58,951 nt of DNA from Hondaea fermentalgiana (Eukaryota; Sar; Bigyra; Thraustochytrida; Thraustochytriidae): NCBI GenBank assembly GCA_014084085.1, contig NPFB01000095.1:85677-144627 (forward strand). The letters are read 5' to 3'. The notes under the pieces were generated by a model. The model was not told the DNA's origin. It made no database searches and saw only the letters and a list, made by a program, of their open reading frames with translations. Shown in pieces: positions 1 through 9,260 of the stretch. The position numbers and the translations under genes are program-made. How positions within the stretch are numbered: position 1 is the stretch's first letter; each line of letters opens with the position of its first letter.

Positions 1-2031
1 GAGCGCGGCGAGCCCCCCGCCGCGGAGCCGCGGGCGGCGGCGAGCGAGGTCGAAGGCCGGCCCGTGAAGGAGAACGGCGCCGCCGGCGACGCTCTCGCCG
101 AGGCCAAGGCGGGCGTGGAAAACGAGGAGGAGCGTGGAGGCCCTGGCCACCACGGCCGAGACAAACGCAACGCCGCGCGAGGTCGGGAATCTGCGGGTTC
201 GAAGGCCGACGTCGCACGCATACTTGACGAAAAAGCGCACAGCACGAACAGTGAAGACGCAATCTTCGTGGATCCAGGCAACGAAGATGATGACCGAATA
301 GGCCACGTCAACGTCGTCAAGAAGGAAACGACTGACAACGCAAAAACTGCAGAGACCAAAAAACGAGAAGCCGAAAGGAATGACGGCGACCCTGGCGAGG
401 ACGCAGCCGTCGCTCGGGCGCCCGATCAGCATGTAAAGGAGTATCACGAGGTCACAACGCAAACAGGTGTCTCGGAAAGCTCAGATAGAACCAAGACAAA
501 GGGCGCTGTCGAAAGCGCTGTCGACGAGAAAATCCCACCATCCTCGAAGCGCGGTCTCGGTGGGGACTCTCCCGTCCTTGACACAATTTCGGGGACCAAA
601 CAGCTCGCTGGTCATGATAAAAAACGAAGGGTTGCCGACAAAGGTAGCCCACCTCTCGAGGATGTAAAAACTTCGGCATTGCCTTCCACGCCGCCGCCGG
701 TCTCGTCGAAAGGACCGTCTTGTCTTGCACGCGTTGCGAAAGCGGATGGCTCACGGCCCTGCTGCTCGCTCGGTCAGGTCCCGGCCTCGTGGTGGGAACC
801 TTTCCGTCGCGTTCAAGTTAGCATCGAAGGCGGGTCAGACGCCAGTCTCGAGCGAGATGCGCGTCTCCTGCTCTCCATGGCAGGTATTGTAGAAAGCTTA
901 CAGTTACGCGAATCACAGAGCGGCCTTGCAGGCTTTGCCATCTTTAGTCGTGTGAGCGAGGCCATCATGGCCGCTGAAATCTGCCATGAGCAGCACCTTG
1001 CGCAAGGCGACGCCGAACTCTTTGTTTATTGGGCGCAGGGTCATGACATCAACACAGAAGACCTCCATCGCGTCATTGTCACGTTTGGCCAAGAGGATCC
1101 CGCCATTTCTCTTGATTGGGTGACAGATAATATCGGCGAGGCGACGGGCCGAAACCAAGCCATCGAAGACTGCATTTATTTCCGTTTCTCGCATCTCGCT
1201 GCCATTGGTAGTGTGCGAACACTTCTGGCGAACAACGAGGTTCCTAGCGAGCAAGAGTTTGGTGGTGTTGCCGTCATCAACTTTCTCAAACCTTCGGGGG
1301 CTCAACGCGCCGTCGAGGACTGGGCGAATCGGGGCGCTGTGATCTCTTGCGGGCCGGCTATCCGTTGTCTTCATAGCCTTGGCGATATTTTTCTCGCAAG
1401 CCTCGGCACAGATGAGGTCCCCCAGCACTCCGGGAAGCTCGCCCCTTTGAACAAACGCACGAGATCAGCCTCGCCCACGGGCATGATGAAGGGTACGAGT
1501 AGCGCTATTTCGACTCAAATGCAATCTGTTCCAAGCGGCGAGAGTGCGACCTTTCAGGTTGTAGAGGCCTCGTTGCACCAGCCTAAGCGCTCCAAGGCAA
1601 CAGCCGCGGCTGCATCGTCCTTGTCAAATACCCTCGCGCCCTCTACTTCTCTCATTACGTCCACGGGAGACGAAACGTCACGATCGTTTCGTCATCAAAG
1701 CCTGCGCGCCACTTCACGTACCCTTTTTGTTCGCGTCCCGAATGGGTCGAGAGATGCGGTCCAGCACTTTGTAAAGAAGTTGCCCGGCTTTGAGTATATT
1801 GATATGCCTTCTCCGACAAGCACCGAGGCCTGTGGACGAGCGCGATTTACGAGTGCCGCCGCCGCCGAATCTGCCGCGCGCTCTCTCGACAAGCTCAAGA
1901 TCGAGGATCAGGACGGCAAAGCTCTCAAGCTCGAGTGGTCCGCAGCCGACGCTGCAGCGTCCGAAAAGGACGTGCCCACCACCACAACCACTACCACAAC
2001 CGCCACCAGCAGCAGTAGCAGCAGCAGCAGC

Positions 2032-2085
<54 letters not shown>

Positions 2086-3810
2086 AACAACAACAACAAC
2101 AGTGGCCCCACCGACATTGAGAGCCATGGCGCCGCTGCGCTCACTTCCGCTCCCGGGGCTTCGGACACGAGAAAACGGCGAACGAAGGAACGAGAAAATG
2201 AAAGCGATCGCGACCGCGAGCAGCCAGCGCCCAAGCATCAAGCAACCGAAGCTGGCCAGTCAACACGGCATTTACGAGCAAAGCTCTCCTCTGCAAGCGA
2301 CCAGGGTCCGCGTGGGGAACGCAGGCTGGGATCGAACGTTGCGCATTCCTTCTCCACCTCCTCCTTGCGCCGCGGGAGACCACGACCTGCTTCAACGGGC
2401 CGCGACAATGCACGGCGTCGAGTTGAACTCGAGCGTGAGCGCGAACGCGAGGCCAGTAATTTTGAGACCAATGAAGAAAGCGCCGATCGTCTTGCTGACA
2501 ATTTTCGTTCCGCGGTGGCCTTTTCCTCCTCTGCATCAACGTCGTCAACCTCGTCGTCATCGTCGCCCTCTCCGCGGCATGTTCGTGAACGAGGTGCTTC
2601 TTTCTCGGCGCGGTCTCATTTCGTAGAGAGCTCGGAAGTCAATAGCCACAGCGACGCTCGCTCGCACGCTTCGGCAAACGAAGCATGGCAGCGCCGCGAG
2701 GCCTCTGACGCGAATGCTTTGGTGCCCGCGCGGCCCGCTGCAGTCGTTGCAGGTTCCGATGTCTTCACCGATGACTCGATGCAGCGATATGACCCAAATA
2801 TTCAATACGCCGCTGCCGCCGCTGCCGCCGCCGCCGCGTCAATGCATCACCCTCCTCCACATATGTACCATCCTCAGGTTCCGCCGCATCCAACGCCCGG
2901 GTATTCTGGGTACCATCCTGCTGCAAACATGATACCGCATGGACCTCCAGCGCAGGGTCCAGGGTCAGCTCCGCCACATTACTATGTTCACCCTCAAGGC
3001 CATCCGCATGGTGCGGGATCCATGTTCAATCCAGCAATGGCAGCCTGGGCTTCGACTCCGTACGGCCATGGCGTTCCCGGATATCCTCAGCCTTCAGGCG
3101 TGCCTCCTGGCATGCCCGCACCGAGCGTCCACTCACACATGGCAACGCCTGCCTCGGCGGGCATGCCACCGTCGACACCTCCTCCTGCAACGTCTGGGGC
3201 AGCCGCGGCAGCCATGACGCCCATTCGCGTTCCAGATGCCCATCATGATCTTCGGCAAAGCGGCAGCACACCCGGAGGAGGAGGAGGAGGAGGTCTTGGA
3301 AAGGCTCGCGACAACGGAGGAGTCAAAGATCATTCTAGTAGTGCTGGCGTGCCTCGGCCTGGTGGACACGGTGGCAACGGTACACCTGTTGGGCAAACAA
3401 GTCGTCCTCGAAAAGATCGGCATGGTCACGGGAGTGGATCTTCTGCACCGGCAAGTACAGTGAATGGCAACGCGTCTGCGCCTCTAGAGACTTCTCGCTT
3501 GTATGTGAGCTTTTCGCGACCACTCCCTGAAGATGTGCTCAAAGAGAAGTTTGAACAAGCAGCGCCAGGACTTGAGTACGTGAGTCGGCACAACAACAAG
3601 TGTTTTGCTTTTGTCAAATACAGTGCCGAAGACGCAGCTCGACTCGCAATGTGGCGACTCAATGGAGCTGAGGTCCTCGAGCAGACGCTCCGAGTCTCGA
3701 TCGCACAGCCTCCTCGCGCCGGGCCTGGCGGACATGGATCTGGAAGCGCATCGTCCTCGAGTCGCAAACGTCAACGCACTCTGGACCCTGATCAACATCA
3801 CCGTAAATGA
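1..3810 (+). CDS. RRM-type RNA-binding protein, 5' partial (RBM45-like C-terminal RRM)
   Basis: The frame is open to the left edge with no convincing start (the first candidate codon at 64 is GTG), so the 5' end is missing; it closes with TGA at 3808-3810. Four RRM-like segments are visible: about 808-1050, 1060-1380, 1717-1950 (begins RTLFVRV) and the clearest at 3487-3705, with RNP2-like RLYVSF and RNP1-like KCFAFVKY. The linkers are low complexity: Glu/Lys-rich N-terminus, Ser then Asn run (2008-2100), a Pro/His/Gly/Ala stretch (about 2800-3250) and a Ser/Arg/Lys tail. Multiple spaced RRMs plus disordered linkers suggest a nuclear or RNP-granule RNA-binding protein; the last RRM resembles RBM45-type domains, but orthology is not established. 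No intron is needed within the visible part. Confidence 0.85.
2008..2100 (+). repeat. AGC then AAC trinucleotide microsatellite encoding Ser then Asn runs
   Basis: A short AGC/CAG run (about 2008-2030) passes directly into about 23 AAC/CAA triplets with a single interruption near 2083. It lies in frame inside the RRM gene and encodes poly-Ser followed by poly-Asn. Long open frames on both strands here are by-products of the triplet repeat. Confidence 0.95.
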
Positions 3811-4058
3811 TCTTTGATTTATTTTGCAAAAACACAAACAAACGAAAAGGCACAGTTTGCCCTATTGCGATTTTTAAATTCGCAAGTGCGCGAATACGAG
3901 GATGCTGAGCTATTTGCTCGCTTGAAACTTGTGCTCGACACAACCGTCGAAAAAGATCTCTATTTTATGTACTCGAACGAATAGTCATTGGCCGCACATT
4001 GGCCACTTCGGCAGTTTTTGCTCATGCGACCTTGTCGCTAAGGACCTGCAACGCATGC

Positions 4059-5184
4059 TTATGCGTGCACGGACGACTCGTACGATGGAATTTGATATTT
4101 GATGTTGATGTAGGCATCGCGACCTCCAGTCTCCTCCAAGACCTCGAGCGTCTCGAGAATGAGGTCAACGAGGTTCTCACGCTTTTGCTGTCCATAGTCA
4201 ATCTGGTCGCCAAGATTGTCCCGCGGGTCGAGCAGCAGTACCAGATTAAAGACGGGAAGAATTTGCCGATAGTACGGAACAAGTGCTTCGCCGATAAAGG
4301 GGGCGCAGCGCGCAAGATGCTGAAGCACCTGAAGCACACGACTGATGGTCTTGCGGTTTTTCGTGTTGAGAGCTTTCTTGATGGGCATCACAAGTTGCGG
4401 GACTACGGCCAAGACCTTTTCTCCTCCCTGGTCCAAGAGATCAAGCGTTCCCGAATGCGCTAAAAAGACGTATGGCTCCCGTGTTTCACGCAGTCCTTCG
4501 AAAAACATGGGGAGATCTACATAAAGAAAGACAAGAGGTCGTCAGTGAATGGGCTGGCATGGTGAGATCAGTTTCCGGTCAAAGTCACACTTACAGTGGT
4601 GGTAGTCAAGGTCCGCGGGGGAGACCTTCCATTGGACCCGTCGCTTTGCACCGTGATCTACATGATACGAAGAAAAAATGAGAAAAGCCAAACGCATGTC
4701 AGTCTCCAAAAAACGCTCGTCGCAAAATGAAACACGCAAGACGGCGATGCTATTGTGCTCTCAACGTACCAATGCAAACAGGAATGTCGCCTCTGTCATA
4801 GAAATTGCGAAAGGGCGTGCTGACGTGCACAGTCTTTGCATTTTTCTTCCAGGCGCCGGCGCGAGGCGGGGGAACCACGGGACGCGCCTTTGGTCTGGCC
4901 ATGCTGCTTGCCAGGCGCACCGTCTTCGGCTTTCGCGTCACATTTGGCGAGCGTAGTGGAGGCAAGTCTTCAGAGCGCTCTCTTGACGCTCCAGCCATTG
5001 GCGTCATGTTTGGACAGTACGCACTGCGATAGTTATGGGCGCGCTGGGTGGTTGTGACGATTTTCGGGTTCGGATGCGTTCGTGTGGCATTCTTCTTCGT
5101 CGCCCGCTTGCCAACGCCGCTGCCTGCGCCCCAGGCGTTCTTGCGCCGCGAGGCGTCGGGCCCAATATGGTCCGCGAAAGGCAT
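4059..5184 (-). CDS. PACRG: PACRG, parkin co-regulated gene protein (axonemal inner-junction protein), 3 exons
   Basis: Exons by my reading: 5184-4770, 4657-4595 and 4516-4059, joined across GT-AG introns of 112 bp (4769-4658) and 78 bp (4594-4517); the sum is 936 nt, 311 residues, close to the human length. Diagnostic PACRG segments appear in order: FRNFYDRGDIP at the end of exon 1, VQWKV and LDYHH in exon 2, then FFEGL, GEALVPYYRQILPV, DYGQQKREN and DAYINIKYQIPSYES in exon 3. The start is the first in-frame ATG with a plausible N-terminus (5184); the frame is open further upstream through a simple repeat. PACRG is a helical-repeat protein that bridges A and B tubules of doublet microtubules, so the organism builds motile flagella. 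It is divergent from the SPATA4-like gene and its 3' end faces the RRM gene 248 bp away. Confidence 0.95.
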
Positions 5185-5374
5185 TTTCGCGGCGTGTGTA
5201 TCAATTCTTTCTACGAGATTGATCGACGAGCGAATTTCTCGCTTGCACCCGCCGCCGGCGTCGTCACGCGGCACCCCGTCGCGCGCGCGCTTGCGAAGTG
5301 CAATAGCACCTTCGCGCTCCCGAACACCGCGGCGCAGAGGTGGGGCCTCCGCCCCCTGCGCTACCGCCTCGTCC

Positions 5375-5436
5375 AGGTCTGGTCTGGCTTGGCTTGGATT
5401 GCCTTGGCTTGGTTGGCCTGGCCAGACCTGGCCTAC
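5375..5436. repeat. Degenerate pentamer repeat (GGCTT/TTGGC type)
   Basis: Short, imperfect tandem units of GGCTTGG, with TGGCC and GGTCT variants, about 190 bp upstream of the PACRG ATG. Similar pentamer clusters occur before FIG4 and BBS9. Confidence 0.7.
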
Positions 5437-5888
5437 CCTGTCCTGATTCGATGAATATGAAGAAGTGCAGGAATTGAATGCCAAGGTCGACTCGGGTTCC
5501 GGAATCTTGGTTGAACCCGGCTTTGCATAAACGGATGAAAACCAGGAACCGATGCGGAACTGATACAGATCGCGGGTAACTTCTGCGAACATCGTCGCGT
5601 GAGCTAGCCAAGCTGACTTGCTACCACCAAACGTCACCCTCAGCTGGCTTTCGTAGTCTGTCGCTAACAGCAGCATTAGGATCGAGTGGGTGCTGGCCGA
5701 GCAGCGCCTGCCACGAACACTCAGAGCTCGGGTCCGGGACCCTTCACCGCTCTCAACGGATATACATGTTTAGCCCAGTTTGATACGCGGAGAACGAGCG
5801 CAAGCAAGAGAGACGCGCCGCGCATCAACAATCGAAGCCTAAAGAGGGTCGAGTGCCTTACGTGGCTCCCATTGTCCGCGTTTTCGTC

Positions 5889-5920
5889 TGCGTGCGTGTG
5901 TGCGTGCGTGCGTGCGTGGT
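5889..5920. repeat. GTGC tetranucleotide microsatellite
   Basis: Tandem CGTG/TGCG units 50-80 bp before the ATG of the SPATA4-like gene, with a further ACGTGCGTGC block at 5941-5950. Confidence 0.85.
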
Positions 5921-5970
5921 GGGGCCGTGGTAGTGTGCGTACGTGCGTGCACTTCGTCACACTCGACACG

Positions 5971-8877
5971 ATGGCAGACCCCGCGAACAGGTTGCCCCGC
6001 GAGGTCTTGCGCTGGTTGCAGGGCCTCGATCTCTCCTACACGATCAAGAATGTGCGGCGAGACTTTGCAAACGGGTACCTGTTCGCGGAGATCTGCGCGC
6101 GATACTTTGCTAATGAGGTCAACATGCACAACTTTAGCACGGGAACAAGCATGACCAGCAAGAATGATAATTGGTTTCTGCTGAAAAAGCTCTTGGCCAG
6201 ACTCGGCATCGATTGCTCAAAGGATCTCGTCACAGAAATTGTGCACAGCAAAAGCGGTGCCGCTGTAGAGCTTGTGGAGCGTCTCTTTACGCATCTAACC
6301 GAACGCAAAGTGCACAGGGTTGCACAACCGCAAAAGCCGCTTCGTGTGCCCGCGTTCGCGCGAGACACAGCGTCTAATCTCATCAAGCGAAGACTTAAGG
6401 AACCTGATCTCATTCACTTGCAGGACGAGCTTGCCCGCGAGCATAGTCTTATCAAAACCCTCAGCGATCACAATTCAAGGTCGCTTGAAGAACGACGCGC
6501 CCACCGTGATGCCATGGAAGCGAGTCTCTACTCGGAGAGTAAGACGGATTCCAAAACATCAGCGTTCTCCGCATCACTTGACAAGCCGTCAAGCCTCGCA
6601 GCTTCCAAGCAGTCGCCTGGTCGTATGCACCAAAGTATATCGAGCCCAGTCGGCTCGTCATCTTCGCAAAAGAGAGTCGAAGTCAAGATGGTTCAGGTCA
6701 AACAAATCAACACCAACCTCTCTGCTCTTCGCGCACGACAGCTTGCTGGTCGTGCTTCGCCCATTGAAGTAGGCGCCTTTGGAAGCGGCCGTGGATCGGC
6801 TCGGTCGAATGGGGGCGGGCCTGGAGCCTCCTTGCCGCACGAGTGCGTACTCACTAGCCTCTCCCAGGTTCTTGCTGACTGCATTCCCGCGGCAAGCTTG
6901 GTCGCTCCCATTCGAGAAGACGAGCCCTTGCTTCAAACCTTTGTCCGCACACTTGCAGACGACGCGGCGCGGACGCAGACAAAAGCGCCTCCTCCAGCCT
7001 CGCGAGAAACGCTCACCGATGCAGATCTTTTGGGCGCCTTTGGAGCACTCTCTGAACGTCTTGACGCTATTGATCTGCCGGTGGACCCGCGAAAGAGCTG
7101 GCGGGCCACACAGCTCTTTGTGTCAATGCTCGAGTACGTCGATGAGGCCAACGATGCCTTCTTGGCATGCACCGAAGCTTTTGTTCGCTACGCGCATATG
7201 ATGGTGCGACAGGTGGATCTGCACCAAGATCCAAGCGATCGGCGAGCCCTTCTCGACGCATTTCTGGACACTGCCCTCTCACGAATGACCGAAATGCTCA
7301 AATCTGCGCCGCGCAAACGCCATGCTTGCCTTACGGTAATCGACGCTTTTGCCGAGCACGAACCTTCAACGCGGCGATGGCTGATCAAGCGATTGCATGA
7401 AGGACTCAACGACCTCGGTCCATTTCTGCAGTGTCTGACCATTCTCATTTTCATGGAGCAAAGTCTGAGCGCTTCGGGTCCGGGCATGGCCTTGCTCGAT
7501 TTATATGCGTACTATGCGCTCATTGGGCTCTCGCACGCGACGCCATCGCTTCGCGCGGCCTCGCTGGCCATGTTTGCCGTCATTTTGCAGCACGATCCTA
7601 GTACAGCAGATCGTCTACTGCCCAGGATGGCTCAGCTTGTGCACGATGACTGGTGGGAGGTCCAGTGCCAGATCCTCATTGTTTCATCGAAGCTTCTCGA
7701 TTCGCTTGTTCTCGCTCTCGACGATATCCTTGCTGCTGCAAGCCGACCTGGATCTGGTGCCGAAACCGTCGAAGGTACTGTTGCTTTTGATGCAGATGGT
7801 GGAGCTGACACAGAGACGGTCAGGCCCTCTACCGCGGAGCAAATGGAAGAGTCGACGGCGGATATTCTTCAAGACCAGCTTGACGCGACTGTGGAGATCG
7901 TTTGCTCCGTATTCTCGACGCAGGCTACACTTAATGTGCGCAAGGTCGGTCTCGTCTATCTCGCACGTCACGTGCAAACGCATCCACACCTGGCCAGAAC
8001 CGTTTTGGAGGTACTTCTTGATATGTCTCGTAATGCAATCCAGCAGAAGCAACAGCAGCAGCAGCTGCTGCAGCAGCAGCAGCAGCAGCGACAGCAGCAG
8101 CGAAGTGATGGAGGTTTGCCTTGGAGCTCTGGCAGTGGATCCGGTGCAGACAAAGACGGTCTTCTTCACCTTCTTGGACATGTGCCCGAGGCTGAAGAAC
8201 TTCCGTTACCTAGTGCATCAGGTGGCCGGTACCACTTGCCACCCATTGTCAGCTCATGGGATGCACGAGGTCTGGCCCAAGAGCTTGCGCGTCTTGTGCA
8301 AGAGACCGAGCTGGAAAACTTTGAGTACTGGCATTTGGAGATCCTCAATGCTCTCGTTCAGGACGCACACCGAGCTTTGGACATTTCACGTAGCAGCGCA
8401 AGCATTTCTGGAACTGCGAGCGCAACCTTTCGACCTGCAGCGAGCGAAGAGAAAGTGCGCGACGAGGTTGAAGACGACGAGCTCGAGTCCAAGCATTCCT
8501 CGACCGAAGGAGATGCGTCTTTTCAGCGTGAGCTCTTTGTGCAATTCAAGGACTTGGTTTTCATCGCGCTCTGCGACCCGGTCAATTACAGCTTGGCAAT
8601 CTTTATCACGAGAACTTGGGCGCTCTCATCCGGGCTTGAGGTTTTGGAGACGCGATCGTTTTCTGGGGCCTTGCGACTTCTCTTTAGCCAGCCTCCTCGT
8701 GAGCATACTTGGAATGGTCAGCAAGCTATGGCAGATCTTTTACTTGATCTCCATACATCGGGCCCACGATTGGCTGAGCTCGTATCATCCACTGTCACGG
8801 CTCTTTGCACGAACTACCCAGAGCTTTTGGAGAATGACATTTTATGCGATGTAGAGCAGCGTCTCGAGGCACCTTGA
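5971..8877 (+). CDS. SPATA4-like CH-domain protein with long helical-repeat (ARM/HEAT-like) C-terminus
   Basis: 968 residues from the ATG at 5971, chosen because the domain begins eight residues later; an in-frame open stretch reaches 5686 but crosses a GTGC microsatellite. Residues ~8-110 form a CH domain of the SPATA4/CLAMP (DUF1042) class: LPREVLRWLQGLDL, then VRRDFANGYLFAEI, a DNWFLLKKLLARLG helix and a terminal VERLFTHLTERK. Residues ~290-970 are Leu/Ala-rich amphipathic helices in ARM/HEAT-like pairs, with a Gln run near 690-710 and acidic Ser-rich loops. SPATA4/CLAMP CH domains bind microtubules and act in cilia; the head-to-head position with PACRG supports an axonemal role. Mammalian SPATA4 is about 300 residues, so the long C-terminus is the unusual part. 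AATAAA at 8885-8890, just after the stop, could be a poly(A) signal. Confidence 0.85.
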   Translation: MADPANRLPREVLRWLQGLDLSYTIKNVRRDFANGYLFAEICARYFANEVNMHNFSTGTSMTSKNDNWFLLKKLLARLGIDCSKDLVTEIVHSKSGAAVELVERLFTHLTERKVHRVAQPQKPLRVPAFARDTASNLIKRRLKEPDLIHLQDELAREHSLIKTLSDHNSRSLEERRAHRDAMEASLYSESKTDSKTSAFSASLDKPSSLAASKQSPGRMHQSISSPVGSSSSQKRVEVKMVQVKQINTNLSALRARQLAGRASPIEVGAFGSGRGSARSNGGGPGASLPHECVLTSLSQVLADCIPAASLVAPIREDEPLLQTFVRTLADDAARTQTKAPPPASRETLTDADLLGAFGALSERLDAIDLPVDPRKSWRATQLFVSMLEYVDEANDAFLACTEAFVRYAHMMVRQVDLHQDPSDRRALLDAFLDTALSRMTEMLKSAPRKRHACLTVIDAFAEHEPSTRRWLIKRLHEGLNDLGPFLQCLTILIFMEQSLSASGPGMALLDLYAYYALIGLSHATPSLRAASLAMFAVILQHDPSTADRLLPRMAQLVHDDWWEVQCQILIVSSKLLDSLVLALDDILAAASRPGSGAETVEGTVAFDADGGADTETVRPSTAEQMEESTADILQDQLDATVEIVCSVFSTQATLNVRKVGLVYLARHVQTHPHLARTVLEVLLDMSRNAIQQKQQQQQLLQQQQQQRQQQRSDGGLPWSSGSGSGADKDGLLHLLGHVPEAEELPLPSASGGRYHLPPIVSSWDARGLAQELARLVQETELENFEYWHLEILNALVQDAHRALDISRSSASISGTASATFRPAASEEKVRDEVEDDELESKHSSTEGDASFQRELFVQFKDLVFIALCDPVNYSLAIFITRTWALSSGLEVLETRSFSGALRLLFSQPPREHTWNGQQAMADLLLDLHTSGPRLAELVSSTVTALCTNYPELLENDILCDVEQRLEAP
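8044..8103 (+). repeat. CAG repeat encoding a Gln-rich run in the SPATA4-like protein
   Basis: Mixed CAG/CAA triplets with two CTG interruptions, encoding a Gln-rich tract inside the helical region. Confidence 0.9.
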
Positions 8878-9260
8878 TTGACTGAATAAAGATGTGTATA
8901 CCATCGAAAAAGCTTTGAAGCACCCTTCTTTTTTTGTTCGATTCCGAATTCTTTCTTCAGGGTCTTTGTGGACGCTTGTCGAAGAAAATTCGTGCGGTGA
9001 TCTTTTATTGAAAAGGGGAAGAAATGTCTTTTGTAGTGGAGTAGTAACGACGTGATAGCGCGATCAAGAATTTTCTAAGCTACAGTCATGACTTTACGAA
9101 TTTGTCAAAGTTCGAGTCATTTGGCTTCAGAGCGAGAAAGAGGGACAAATGTCGCCCTGCCAAGCACCGCCCTCCGCCCCTTCAAACGAGCTTTAAGAGT
9201 GCTGCCCTTGAAGGCTTCACGTGAAAGAGCAAGCTGCATCAACACAGAAACGGACGTGCA
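8878..9260. other. Convergent intergenic region (383 bp)
   Basis: Lies between the 3' ends of the SPATA4-like and FIG4 genes. It contains AATAAA at 8885-8890 on the plus strand; otherwise AT-richer, with no gene that I can support. Confidence 0.5.

Larger units (their letters stand above)
5185..5970. promoter_or_regulatory. Divergent promoter region of PACRG and the SPATA4-like gene
   Basis: 786 bp separate the two chosen ATGs. The region holds a GGCTTGG-type pentamer repeat (5375-5436) and a GTGC microsatellite (5889-5920) just before the downstream start. I looked for an RFX X-box (paired GTTGCC-like half sites) and found none convincing. The same stretch is open in frame with both genes, so N-terminal extensions cannot be excluded. 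Confidence 0.5.

Noticed and set aside
1714..2626. Long open frames on both strands over the AAC repeat (poly-Val, poly-Leu, poly-Thr)
   Set aside because: Produced by the triplet repeat in every frame.
7505..8854. 449-codon alternate plus frame inside the SPATA4-like gene
   Set aside because: Shadow frame of a clear coding region with CH domain and consistent helical periodicity in the main frame.
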